Source: SZUA-545 sp050297855
Lineage (GTDB): Bacteria; Campylobacterota; Campylobacteria; Campylobacterales; SZUA-545
NCBI GenBank assembly: GCA_050297855.1
Contig: JBNKTC010000020.1
Span: 248,001-312,000, forward strand
Direction of reading: 5' to 3'
DNA length: 64,000 nt
Shown: positions 17,225 to 25,456 of the stretch, in pieces
Layout: each line of letters opens with the position of its first letter
Position numbering within the stretch: position 1 is the first letter of the stretch
The notes under the pieces: generated by a model
Seen by the model: only the letters and a program-made list of their open reading frames with translations
The model's database searches: none
Told to the model about the DNA's origin: nothing
Position numbers and translations under genes: made by a program

Positions 17225-18004
17225 ATGATAGCAGACCTTCACAATCACACGACACTTTGCAACCACGCCGAAGGCGAGATGGAAGCGTATGTCCTCCAGG
17301 CCATTGCTAATAATACCCGTTATTTCGGCTTCAGCGAGCACGCCTATATGGACTTCGATCCCGGGTATCGCATGAAAAAAGAGGAGATGGCGTGGTACGA
17401 AGGAGAGATCGAGCGTCTCAGGCAGAAGTATGCCGACCGTATCACACTCCTCACCGCCTATGAAGTCGACTACCTCCCCGGACACATGGATGCGGACGTC
17501 CTGAGAGCCGACGTGGATTACTTTATAGGGTCGGTCCACTTCCTGGACGGATGGGGGTTTGACAACCCCGAGTTTATCGGCGGATACGCCGAACGCGATA
17601 TCGACACGATCTGGCAGGAATACTTCAAAGCCGTCGGGCGGATGGCCCAAAGCGGCCACTTTGACATCGTCGGCCACCTGGACCTGATCAAAGTCTTTAA
17701 ATTTATGCCCGAATCGGATATGACAGAGACCTATGAAGAGGCCCTGACATATATAAAAGAAAGTAATATGTCCATCGAACTCAACCCGGCCGGACTGCGC
17801 AAAAAAGTCGGGGAGGCCTACCCCGGACCCGAACTGCTTAAAATGGCCTCTGCCATGGCAATACCGATCACCTTCGGCAGTGATGCGCACAAACCGCAGG
17901 ATGTCGGTTTCGGCAGCAGTGAAATCGTGAAAATTGCGGCAGATGCCGGTTATAAAAAATGTGCAGTTTATTTTAAACGCGAACGCCAAATGATTAATTT
18001 TTAG
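17225..18004 (+). CDS. PHP-domain histidinol-phosphatase (HisJ/HisK type)
   Basis: A 259-residue PHP metallo-phosphoesterase. DLHNHTTLCNHAEG gives the HxH metal motif, FGFSEHAYMDF the second, GSVHFLDG and FDIVGHLDLIKVF the third and fourth, and TFGSDAHKPQDVG the final GSDAH motif. This series matches histidinol-phosphatase of the HisJ family, which makes histidinol in histidine synthesis. No other his gene is nearby, so another phosphomonoester substrate is possible. The ATG at 17225 is used rather than the TTG directly before it. Confidence 0.85.
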   Translation: MIADLHNHTTLCNHAEGEMEAYVLQAIANNTRYFGFSEHAYMDFDPGYRMKKEEMAWYEGEIERLRQKYADRITLLTAYEVDYLPGHMDADVLRADVDYFIGSVHFLDGWGFDNPEFIGGYAERDIDTIWQEYFKAVGRMAQSGHFDIVGHLDLIKVFKFMPESDMTETYEEALTYIKESNMSIELNPAGLRKKVGEAYPGPELLKMASAMAIPITFGSDAHKPQDVGFGSSEIVKIAADAGYKKCAVYFKRERQMINF

Positions 18005-18039
18005 GCAATGCCTCGTCCGTTCTTTAGTTTTATTTTGGA

Positions 18040-18045
18040 TACAAT
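18040..18045 (+). promoter_or_regulatory. Candidate -10 box of glnA
   Basis: TACAAT at 18040-18045, 31 bases before the glnA ATG, with an upstream T-rich stretch. A strong AAGGAG ribosome-binding site follows at 18063-18068. Confidence 0.45.
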
Positions 18046-18076
18046 AATCGCAACATTTATTTAAGGAGCTTACTCG

Positions 18077-19507
18077 ATGGGGAAATTTGTTAACAACACA
18101 GACGAGTTTTTCAAGTTTTGCGAAGAGAACGGCGTAAAATTTGTCGATCTTCGATTTACAGATATTAAAGGTGCATGGCACCACCTGACATACAACATGA
18201 GTGCAGTCGATGCGAAAATGCTGGAAAACGGTATGCCGTTTGACGGTAGTTCTATCGAAGCATGGCAGCCGATCAACCGATCCGATATGCTGCTCAAGCC
18301 GGACGTACCTACAGCGTTCCTGGATCCTTTTACTGCTGATCCTACGGTCATTCTCTTCTGTGACGTTTACGACATCTACAAAGGTCAGATGTATGAAAAA
18401 TGTCCTCGAAGTATCGCGAAAAAAGCGCTTGTTCACCTTGAAGAAGCCGGTCACGGTGACGTTGCCTACTTCGGTCCGGAAAATGAATTCTTCATCTTTG
18501 ACGACGTACAGATCCAAGATGACATCAACTGCGCGATGTACCGTGTAGATTCCGAAGAGGGTGAGTGGAACGATCCTACGCAGTATGCGGAAGGTTACAA
18601 CACAGGTCACCGACCACGAACAAAAGGCGGTTACTTCCCTGTAATGCCTACAGATACAATGGTCGACCTTCGTGCAGAGATGATGCAGGTTCTTGAAGAG
18701 GTCGGTCTTGAAGTAACACTGGGTCACCACGAAGTTGCTCAGGCACAAGGCGAAATCGGTATCAAATTCGGTACGCTCGTCGAAGCTGCGGACAACGTTC
18801 AAAAATATAAATATGTCGTCAAAATGGTTGCCCACCTCAACGGTAAAACAGCGACATTTATGCCAAAACCACTCTACGGAGACAACGGTAACGGTATGCA
18901 CACACACCAATCCATCTGGAAAGACGGTAAAAACCTCTTCTATAAAGAAGGTGAATACGGTAACCTTTCCGAAACTGCCCTGCACTATGTCGGCGGTATC
19001 TTCAAACACGCGAGAGCGGTTGCTGCGTTTACCAATGCATCCACCAACTCTTACAAACGTCTGATCCCAGGTTTCGAAGCTCCTTCAATCCTGACATACT
19101 CATCTCAAAACCGATCCGCTTCCTGCCGTATCCCTTACGGTGCGGGTGAAGCAGCGACGCGTATCGAGATGCGATTCCCGGACAGCACAGCGAATCCTTA
19201 CCTGGCATTCTCCGTCATGCTGATGGCCGGTCTTGACGGTATTAAAAACAAAGATGTACCAGTCGGTCCAATGGATGAAGACCTCTTTGAACTCTCCCTG
19301 GATGAGATCCGTGAAAAAGGTATTCCTCAGCTGCCACACACACTCAGAGGTTCCCTTGAAGCACTGGTAAGAGACAACGACTTCCTCAAACCTGTCTTCA
19401 CAGAAGAGTTCCTTAACACGTATAAAGATTACAAATTCGAAACTCAGGTATGGCCTGACGAAGCGCGACCTACAGCGTTCGAATTCAAATCCACATACTC
19501 TTGCTAA
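18077..19507 (+). CDS. glnA: Glutamine synthetase type I
   Basis: Makes glutamine from glutamate, ammonia and ATP in a dodecamer. The 476-residue protein has FDGSSIEAW, FGPENEFFIFDD, NGNGMHTHQSIWKDG, the NRSASCRIP block and RIEMRFPDSTANPYL, all GS-I motifs. At the usual adenylylation tyrosine the sequence is MDEDLFELS, with phenylalanine at residue 404, so control by GlnE-type adenylylation is not possible; H. pylori GS was reported to lack this site too. Codons differ from most neighbours (many T-ending and CGA arginine codons), which suggests strong expression. It has its own promoter and a hairpin after the stop. Confidence 0.98.
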   Translation: MGKFVNNTDEFFKFCEENGVKFVDLRFTDIKGAWHHLTYNMSAVDAKMLENGMPFDGSSIEAWQPINRSDMLLKPDVPTAFLDPFTADPTVILFCDVYDIYKGQMYEKCPRSIAKKALVHLEEAGHGDVAYFGPENEFFIFDDVQIQDDINCAMYRVDSEEGEWNDPTQYAEGYNTGHRPRTKGGYFPVMPTDTMVDLRAEMMQVLEEVGLEVTLGHHEVAQAQGEIGIKFGTLVEAADNVQKYKYVVKMVAHLNGKTATFMPKPLYGDNGNGMHTHQSIWKDGKNLFYKEGEYGNLSETALHYVGGIFKHARAVAAFTNASTNSYKRLIPGFEAPSILTYSSQNRSASCRIPYGAGEAATRIEMRFPDSTANPYLAFSVMLMAGLDGIKNKDVPVGPMDEDLFELSLDEIREKGIPQLPHTLRGSLEALVRDNDFLKPVFTEEFLNTYKDYKFETQVWPDEARPTAFEFKSTYSC

Positions 19508-19511
19508 ACCC

Positions 19512-19529
19512 TTCCCCCTCGCGGGGGAA
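19512..19529 (+). terminator. Hairpin after glnA
   Basis: TTCCCCC (19512-19518) pairs with GGGGGAA (19523-19529) around a TCGC loop, five bases after the glnA stop. No immediate T-run follows, but the stem is strong and well placed for termination. Confidence 0.55.
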
Positions 19530-19581
19530 ACCCGATCCTTAACTACCTGACCCTTTTTATTTTCTTTTACTCCTTTTTAGC

Positions 19582-19587
19582 TATAAT
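19582..19587 (+). promoter_or_regulatory. -10 box of gyrA
   Basis: Consensus TATAAT at 19582-19587, 74 bases before the gyrA start, behind a T-rich tract. It implies a 5' leader of about 68 bases that includes the hairpin at 19613-19642. Confidence 0.65.
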
Positions 19588-19612
19588 CTTTGCCAATAAC
19601 GCACGAAGACCA

Positions 19613-19649
19613 ACAGAGTTTACTGTATATCTTTAACTCTGTATTTTTT
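19613..19649 (+). promoter_or_regulatory. Hairpin plus T-run in the gyrA leader (possible attenuator)
   Basis: ACAGAGTT (19613-19620) is perfectly complementary to AACTCTGT (19635-19642) and is followed by ATTTTTT. The structure ends 12 bases before the gyrA start and resembles a weak intrinsic terminator inside the leader. It may attenuate gyrA transcription or simply space the ribosome-binding site. Confidence 0.35.
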
Positions 19650-19661
19650 AAGTGAGGCTTT

Positions 19662-22142
19662 ATGGATTCAATAGATAACAACGAAGAGATCCAACAGATT
19701 GGAATCGACGACACCCTGAAGGATAGTTACCTTGACTACTCCATGAGTGTTATCATCGGACGGGCACTTCCTGATGTACGGGACGGTCTAAAACCGGTCC
19801 ACCGACGTATTCTTTATGCAATGAACGAGCTGAACCTGAGCCCGAGGGCTCCGTACAAGAAATCGGCACGTATCGTCGGGGACGTTATCGGTAAGTACCA
19901 CCCCCATGGTGATACGGCAGTCTATGACGCCCTGGTACGTATGGCCCAACCCTTCTCTATGCGAATCCCCCTAGTCGACGGTCAGGGGAACTTCGGTTCC
20001 ATCGACGGCGACAACGCGGCAGCGATGCGATATACCGAAGCACGTATGACTGCCATGAGCGAAGAGATCCTTCGTGATATCGACAAGGATACGGTGGACT
20101 TCATCCCCAACTACGACGGTTCAGTCGACGAACCGGATGTCATGCCTTCCCGTGTTCCCAATCTCCTTGTCAACGGTTCCAGCGGTATCGCCGTCGGTAT
20201 GGCGACCAATATCCCGCCGCACAACCTTGAAGAGATCATGAATGCGCTTTATTACCTCGTGGACAATCCCCAGGCTGAATACGACGATATTGCCGAATAC
20301 GTCTCTGGGCCCGACTTCCCGACCGGCGGGATCATCTTTGGTAAAAAAGGGATCCAGGATGCCTACCAGACAGGCCGCGGGCGTATCCGTGTCCGTGCCA
20401 AGACACACCTGGAGCAGGTAGGGAAAAAAGAGGCGATCATCATCGACGAACTCCCCTACCAGGTCAACAAAGCGAAACTGATCGAATCCATTGCCGAACT
20501 GGTCAAAGACAAACAGGTCGAAGGGATCAGCGAAGTCCGTGACGAATCCGACCGTGACGGTCTGCGCGTCGTCATCGAGCTCAAACGCGATGCCATGAGC
20601 GAGATCGTCCTCAACAACCTCTATAAATCCACCAACATGTCCACGACATTCGGGATCATCCTCCTGGCCATCGTCAACAAAGAGCCGAAGATCCTGACAC
20701 TGCTGGAAGTCCTTAACCACTTCCTGGCACACCGCAAGACGGTCATTATCCGACGTACGATCTTCGAACTGGAAAAAGCCAAAGCCCGAGCCCACATCCT
20801 CGAAGGTCTCAAGATCGCCCTGGACAATATCGACGAGATCGTTGCCCTTATCCGTGCGTCCAAAGACGGTGCGGAAGCAAAAGAGGCTCTGAAAGAGCGC
20901 TTCGGTCTGAGTGACATCCAGTCCCAGGCGATCCTCGATATGCGTCTGCAGAGACTTACGGGTCTTGAGCGCGACAAGATCGAAAACGAATACCAGGAGC
21001 TCCTCAAGGAGATCGACCGTCTCGAATCGATCCTTAAAAGCGATGAACTGCTTCGCGGCGAGATCAAAAAAGAGTTCGACGAGATCAAGGACAAATACTC
21101 CCAGAAACGTCTCACCGATATCGAAGACGACTACGACGACATCGATATCGAAGACCTGATCGCCAACGAACCGATGGTCGTTACGATCACGCACCGGGGA
21201 TACATCAAACGGGTCAACCTCAAATCCTATGAGAAGCAGAACCGCGGCGGCAAAGGGAAAGTGGCCGTCACGACGTACGAGGACGACTTCATCGAGAAGT
21301 TCTTCATCGCCAATACCCACGATACCCTGATGTTCGTTACCAACCGCGGCCAGCTCTACTGGCTCAAGGTCTATAAGATCCCTGAAGGCAGCCGCCAGGC
21401 CAAGGGTAAAGCGGTCGTCAACCTGATCAACCTCCAACCGGACGAAGAGATCAAGGCGATCATCCCCACGAGCGACTTCAGCGAAGAGAAGTCCCTTGCC
21501 TTCTTTACACGCAACGGGATCATCAAAAAGACTCTGCTCAGCGAATACAGCAATATCCGAAGCGTCGGCGTCCGGGCCATCACACTGGACGACACCGACG
21601 AACTGGTTACGGCCAAGATCGTCAGCAAACGGGCTGAGACCTTCTTTGTCATCACCTACACGGGTATGTGTATCAAGTTTAAGGTCGAGGATGTCCGCAA
21701 TATCGGCCGGACAGCCCGCGGTGTCACGGCGATCAAGTTTAAAAACGACAACGACAAGGTCGTGGGTGCCAATGTCATCTTTAACGATGAAGAGGAGCTC
21801 CTGACGGTCAGCGAACGCGGGATCGGTAAACGGACAACGGCGGATGCCTACCGTCTGCAGTCCCGTGCCGGCAAAGGCGTTATCAGCATGAAGCTGACCG
21901 AAAAGACCGGCAACATGGTCGGTGTTGTCATCAAAGAGGAGAATATGGACCTTATGGCCCTTACGGCTAAAGGGAAAATGATCCGTGTCGATATGGATAC
22001 TATACGCAAAGCAGGACGCAACACCAGCGGCGTGAAGATCGTCTCCGTCGATGACAAAGACAAAGTGGTCAGTGTCGCCATCTGCCCGAAAGAGGAAGAT
22101 GACGAGGAGATCAACACGAATGAGGGGGGAAGCGAGGAATAA
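19662..22142 (+). CDS. gyrA: DNA gyrase subunit A
   Basis: Breakage-reunion subunit of gyrase, which introduces negative supercoils with GyrB. The 826-residue protein has the catalytic tyrosine Y124 in AMRYTEAR and the quinolone region KYHPHGDTAVYDALVRMAQ, with threonine at the position of E. coli Ser83 and aspartate at Asp87; both are wild-type in Campylobacter. The C-terminal beta-pinwheel contains a GyrA-box (QNRGGKG), which separates it from ParC, and the protein ends in an acidic tail. Own promoter upstream; gyrB is not in the window. Confidence 0.98.
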   Translation: MDSIDNNEEIQQIGIDDTLKDSYLDYSMSVIIGRALPDVRDGLKPVHRRILYAMNELNLSPRAPYKKSARIVGDVIGKYHPHGDTAVYDALVRMAQPFSMRIPLVDGQGNFGSIDGDNAAAMRYTEARMTAMSEEILRDIDKDTVDFIPNYDGSVDEPDVMPSRVPNLLVNGSSGIAVGMATNIPPHNLEEIMNALYYLVDNPQAEYDDIAEYVSGPDFPTGGIIFGKKGIQDAYQTGRGRIRVRAKTHLEQVGKKEAIIIDELPYQVNKAKLIESIAELVKDKQVEGISEVRDESDRDGLRVVIELKRDAMSEIVLNNLYKSTNMSTTFGIILLAIVNKEPKILTLLEVLNHFLAHRKTVIIRRTIFELEKAKARAHILEGLKIALDNIDEIVALIRASKDGAEAKEALKERFGLSDIQSQAILDMRLQRLTGLERDKIENEYQELLKEIDRLESILKSDELLRGEIKKEFDEIKDKYSQKRLTDIEDDYDDIDIEDLIANEPMVVTITHRGYIKRVNLKSYEKQNRGGKGKVAVTTYEDDFIEKFFIANTHDTLMFVTNRGQLYWLKVYKIPEGSRQAKGKAVVNLINLQPDEEIKAIIPTSDFSEEKSLAFFTRNGIIKKTLLSEYSNIRSVGVRAITLDDTDELVTAKIVSKRAETFFVITYTGMCIKFKVEDVRNIGRTARGVTAIKFKNDNDKVVGANVIFNDEEELLTVSERGIGKRTTADAYRLQSRAGKGVISMKLTEKTGNMVGVVIKEENMDLMALTAKGKMIRVDMDTIRKAGRNTSGVKIVSVDDKDKVVSVAICPKEEDDEEINTNEGGSEE

Positions 22143-22215
22143 TTTCCCCCTTCCTGCCGGTTTGGAACGCTTCTTGCTTTTTAAAACTTAAAATTTAAAA
22201 AGGAGTTGCGTGAAT

Positions 22216-22788
22216 ATGAAAAAACTAGCAACACTTGCTCTGGCAGCCGGACTGACCATCTCGGCTATGGCGGCTGACCAGGCAGATGATTATGAGTATG
22301 TAGAGGTTGATGAGGCTGCTTATGATGAAGCTACGGCAGCGACAGGAGCGGCTCCTGCTGCTGCACCGGCACCGGCAGCCGGATCCTATATGGCGGCCCC
22401 TGCTCCCGAAGAGATGAATACGGACGAGTTCGTCATTCCCAACTCCCCGCTGCTTCGACCCAGCAACATCATTACGATCCGAGCTATCGGTATGGGTGTA
22501 GCCCCTGAAGCTACGATCTCCCCTGCCCAGGCCCTGGTGCTCGCTAAACGTGCGGCGATTGCCGATGCGTATCGACAACTCGGTGAGAAGATGTATGGGA
22601 TTAAATTGAACGCCAAAGATACGATCAAAGACGCGGTTGTGAAAAATACGACAATCAGAACCCATGTCAACGCGATCGTTCGCAATGCTGAAATCCAAGA
22701 GACAGTCTACAAAGACGGCCTCTGCCAGGTAGAGATGGAAGCAAAACTTGACGGAAGACGCTGGTACCGCGTTCTTTCCGGTTATTAA
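22216..22788 (+). CDS. Exported LPP20-like protein
   Basis: A 190-residue protein with a signal peptide (MKKLATLALAAGLTISAMA, cleavage near AMAAD). No lipobox cysteine is present, so it is probably periplasmic rather than a lipoprotein. An acidic, tyrosine-rich stretch and an Ala-Pro linker (about residues 20-75) precede an LPP20-family core: AQALVLAKRAAIADAYRQLG, then an ATG-fold like segment ending in CQVEMEAKLDGRRWY. LPP20 itself is an H. pylori surface antigen of unclear role. GTG at 22210 is an alternative start; the ATG at 22216 gives the better signal peptide. Confidence 0.7.
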   Translation: MKKLATLALAAGLTISAMAADQADDYEYVEVDEAAYDEATAATGAAPAAAPAPAAGSYMAAPAPEEMNTDEFVIPNSPLLRPSNIITIRAIGMGVAPEATISPAQALVLAKRAAIADAYRQLGEKMYGIKLNAKDTIKDAVVKNTTIRTHVNAIVRNAEIQETVYKDGLCQVEMEAKLDGRRWYRVLSGY

Positions 22789-22811
22789 TCACTACTCGCA
22801 ACACCCTTTCG

Positions 22812-22828
22812 AGGGGGCCTAGCCCCCT
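22812..22828. terminator. Bidirectional hairpin between convergent genes
   Basis: GGGGGC (22813-22818), CTA loop, GCCCCC (22822-22827), extended by an A-T pair. It sits between the LPP20-like gene (+) and the NDH-2-like gene (-), and overlaps the stop codon of the latter. It is placed to end both transcripts, though T-runs are short. Confidence 0.5.
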
Positions 22829-24036
22829 TGTGTCATCAGCTTATACCCCTCACGACACCGCCGCATAAGCGGAAGAAAATAGCTTTTTTCAATCAACTTC
22901 TTAAAATAGAACGCCTTTTTGCCCCTGAGTTTTAGCCAATTCTGGATCACACCGGCACCGTAACGTCCCCCCAGGGCGACAAACATCCCCTTCATAGCAA
23001 GGCGCTCCCTCTTGAGCCCCTTCCCGCGCACAAGCCGTATCAGGTTTCGTGCCACATATTTTCCGCCCATCTCGGCGGCCTGGGCCGTCGGCGGTAAAAG
23101 GGTGCCGCCCAGGGGGTCCTGCATCTGGGCACTGTCACCGATGCAGAAGACTTCCTCATGTCCGATCAGACGGCAGTATTCATCAGTCACGAGCTGCCCT
23201 TTTCGGTTTTTCTCCGCATCGATATTTTTGATCAGTGCCGGGATCGTGATCCCGCCGGTCCAGATTAGAAAATTCATCTTCAGTTCCGTCCCATCGTCCA
23301 GAAAGACAGAATGGGCAGTGACTCTTTTGACCCGATGTCCCCAAATGATCTCGACTCCCAGAGCTTCAAGTCGCTTTCGCGCCGACTCCTGCAAAAAAGG
23401 GTCATTTCCTTTCAGCAGAGAATCGGAAGAGTTGATCACCGTCACCTTCACGCCGCCGCACAGGTAGCCGGTGTTCTTGTAAAACGCCTTGGAGTAGGCG
23501 ACCATCTCCGCCGCCACCTCGATCCCCGAAAGTCCGCCACCCCCGACGATAATATTAAAGTTGGAGTCGAGGGAGCATTTTCCTTCCGTCTCGATCTTTT
23601 TATACATACACTCTTCGAAACGCTGTTTAAAACGCAACGCATTGGGCAGGCTTTTGACACCGTGAAAGTGGTAGCTCAATCCCTCGATGGCATCGGGAAG
23701 AAGCGTCCGGCTCCCCGTGGCGATGACCAGGTAGTCGTAGTGCTGCCTGGAGTGGTTGGTGGTGATGTTCTTGTTGGAAAAATCGATGCGGATCACCTCC
23801 TCCTGCAGGAAGGTCACTCTCCCTTTATAGCTGGCACTGAAGGTATAGAGGTCTACGGCAATATCGGATAGGTTGGTACGGTTGGCAATGAAGTCGTAGA
23901 CATCTGTTTGAAGGTAGTGGAAAGAGTTCTGGTCGATCAGGACGATATCGAGGTCATCGGCGCAGCAGAGGCCGCGCACGACCTTAAGCCCCGCGTATCC
24001 GCCTCCGATGATTACGATCCGTTTTTTATCCCGCAT
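22819..24036 (-). CDS. NDH-2-like NAD(P)/FAD-dependent oxidoreductase
   Basis: A 405-residue two-dinucleotide-fold flavoprotein. The FAD site is RIVIIGGGYAGLKVV at the N-terminus; ATGSR and a second nucleotide fold IIVGGGGLSGIEVAAE follow; VFCIGDSAQ closes the FAD domain. The C-terminal region has amphipathic, basic segments (KLRGKKAFYFKKLIEK) that fit membrane association, as in type II NADH dehydrogenase. It would pass electrons from NAD(P)H to quinone without pumping protons. I start at ATG 24036, where the FAD motif begins; longer readings run into pgi. It overlaps pgi by 11 bases and is coupled to it. Confidence 0.82.
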   Translation of the reverse strand: MRDKKRIVIIGGGYAGLKVVRGLCCADDLDIVLIDQNSFHYLQTDVYDFIANRTNLSDIAVDLYTFSASYKGRVTFLQEEVIRIDFSNKNITTNHSRQHYDYLVIATGSRTLLPDAIEGLSYHFHGVKSLPNALRFKQRFEECMYKKIETEGKCSLDSNFNIIVGGGGLSGIEVAAEMVAYSKAFYKNTGYLCGGVKVTVINSSDSLLKGNDPFLQESARKRLEALGVEIIWGHRVKRVTAHSVFLDDGTELKMNFLIWTGGITIPALIKNIDAEKNRKGQLVTDEYCRLIGHEEVFCIGDSAQMQDPLGGTLLPPTAQAAEMGGKYVARNLIRLVRGKGLKRERLAMKGMFVALGGRYGAGVIQNWLKLRGKKAFYFKKLIEKSYFLPLMRRCREGYKLMTQGG

Positions 24037-25273
24037 TGAACTTCTCTTTGAGTATACGCTTGCCGATCTCGACACCCGGCTGGTCGTAGGTATTGATACC
24101 GAAGGCCGCTCCGACCAGCGAGGTAAGCAGTTCGAAATAGTAGATAATATACCCCATATTGGACTCGTCCAGCATCTCCAGCTCGATAATATCCGTAGGC
24201 ACGTCCACACTCCGAAGCGCTTCAAGGGTGGCATCACATTGGTTATTGATCAGGGTCTCAAAACTCTCCCCGTTGACGAAGTCGGTCCCCTCCAGCCCTT
24301 TGAGGCTGATGTTGGGCACCTTGATCGACTCCAGGGAGTGCTGGATCTTGATAAAGGTGACACTCTTATCCCTCGGCCCCTCCATGATCAGCTGCAAAAA
24401 CGAGTGCTGGTCTACCGGACCGATAATACCGATCGGCGTCAGACCTCTGCGTTGCCCTTCCTTGTCGATCTTGCCCAAAGACTCGCCCCAGAGCTGTACA
24501 TACCAGGCGTTAAAGTCTTTTAGGAGCGACGTATAGGTAAAGAGGACGTTATTGGAGATCGTATCGGCGTGGTTTGCCAGGAACGACGCCTTTTTTACCA
24601 GACCGTGGCGGTCGTTCTGATCGGTAAAGAACTCCCTGTAGAGGGCATGGGCCCCTTCAAGAAGCGTCCGGATATTGTACCCTGCCAGGGCCAGGGGCAC
24701 CAGCCCGACGGCGCTCAGGACGGAGAAGCGGCCGCCGACGTTCTTGTCGATCGTAAAGGTCTGGACACTGTTTTCTTCCCCCAGCCGCTCCAGGCTACTT
24801 CCCTTGTCGGTGATCAGGATCAGCCGCTTGGCCATCTCCTTGGGTGTCGTCGCCCCGAAGAGGGCAAGGATATATTTAAACAGCGACGTCGTCTCGATCG
24901 TCGAGCCGGACTTGGAGATGATGATAAAGATCGATTTATCGATGCTGATCTTCCCCAGCTCCATATCGATCTTCAGCGGGTCGCTGCTCTCTAAAAAGAG
25001 CATCCGCTTACTGCTCTTGCGGTATTTAAGGGCATTATGGATCGCCTTGGCACCCAGGGAGGAGCCCCCGATCCCGACGACGACGATATTTTCGCATCCA
25101 TAGAGGATATCGAGGTGCTCGTGGATATAGGTATCGATCTGTGCGACCAGCTCCCCCTGGGAGTGGGGAAGATCGTAATATCCGCTCTCCCCCTTCTCCT
25201 TCTCCTCCAGGAGTCTCCCGTATAGGGTCTCAATGGTCTCATCTTGCTCAAAGTAGATGTTGCTGCTGATCAT
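24026..25273 (-). CDS. pgi: Glucose-6-phosphate isomerase
   Basis: Interconverts glucose 6-phosphate and fructose 6-phosphate. The 415-residue protein is short for Pgi but has the family blocks: VVVGIGGSSLGAKAIHNAL, IIISKSGSTIETTSLF, VGGRFSVLSAVGLVPLALAG, WGESLGK, and GPVDQHSFLQL. The start is ATG 25273 with AGGA seven bases upstream; the longer frame from a TTG at 25351 would overlap the plus-strand promoter at 25339 and adds no recognisable domain. Short Pgi of this size is usual in Campylobacterota. Confidence 0.93.
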   Translation of the reverse strand: MISSNIYFEQDETIETLYGRLLEEKEKGESGYYDLPHSQGELVAQIDTYIHEHLDILYGCENIVVVGIGGSSLGAKAIHNALKYRKSSKRMLFLESSDPLKIDMELGKISIDKSIFIIISKSGSTIETTSLFKYILALFGATTPKEMAKRLILITDKGSSLERLGEENSVQTFTIDKNVGGRFSVLSAVGLVPLALAGYNIRTLLEGAHALYREFFTDQNDRHGLVKKASFLANHADTISNNVLFTYTSLLKDFNAWYVQLWGESLGKIDKEGQRRGLTPIGIIGPVDQHSFLQLIMEGPRDKSVTFIKIQHSLESIKVPNISLKGLEGTDFVNGESFETLINNQCDATLEALRSVDVPTDIIELEMLDESNMGYIIYYFELLTSLVGAAFGINTYDQPGVEIGKRILKEKFNAG

Positions 25274-25338
25274 ATATCCTGCCTTCTCCGCTTGGTGATA
25301 GTAAAAACCATTATACAGAGGGGTTGATAAAGTTGTGC

Positions 25339-25344
25339 TATAAT
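25339..25344 (+). promoter_or_regulatory. Consensus -10 of the structured leader / PP-loop gene
   Basis: TATAAT at 25339-25344 with TGTGC upstream (extended -10 like). Transcription should begin near 25351, giving a leader of about 105 bases before the PP-loop gene. It lies inside the 5' non-coding region of the divergent pgi gene. Confidence 0.65.
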
Positions 25345-25357
25345 CCGCCAAATCTTT

Positions 25358-25440
25358 CAGCAGCCCCCTACGTAAATGAGCTTTAACACCCTGCGGCTAA
25401 GCAGCGAAGCAAGAGTGTAACATTGGGGCTCTGCTCATGA
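25358..25440 (+). ncRNA. Structured leader RNA (possible pseudoknot riboswitch or small RNA)
   Basis: Downstream of a consensus promoter. Helix 1 pairs AGCCCC (25362-25367) with GGGGCU (25425-25430). Helix 2 pairs AUGAGC (25376-25381) with GCUCAU (25433-25438). The strands interleave (1a, 2a, 1b, 2b), so both together would form an H-type pseudoknot. Between them is a hairpin with ACAC (25386-25389) against GUGU (25415-25418). Helix 2 ends 9 bases before the UAAGGA ribosome-binding site (25448-25453) of the PP-loop gene. A 14-codon ORF (MSFNTLRLSSEARV, 25376-25420) also fits inside but lacks a ribosome-binding site. It matches no riboswitch class I know. Alternatives: small RNA, or ordinary leader with chance pairing. 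Confidence 0.4.
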
Positions 25441-25456
25441 TGTCTCTTAAGGAATA

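Noticed and set aside
17192..19009. 605-codon minus-strand frame across the PHP and glnA genes
   Set aside because: Antisense to two well supported genes; cysteine-, histidine- and phenylalanine-rich translation with no domain.
24037..24237. Longer N-terminus for the NDH-2-like protein
   Set aside because: The extension is the reverse-frame reading of pgi, is Ser/Arg/Trp-rich, and precedes a typical FAD-binding start.
25274..25351. Longer N-terminus for Pgi from a TTG
   Set aside because: It would include the plus-strand promoter; the ATG at 25273 has a good ribosome-binding site and matches the family start.
25385..25420. SRP (4.5S) RNA core at the AGCAGCGAAGCAAG sequence
   Set aside because: The 3' part looks like the AGCAGC half of the SRP loop, but the matching 5' half (UCAGG) and the GGAA tetraloop are missing, so it is not assigned as SRP RNA.
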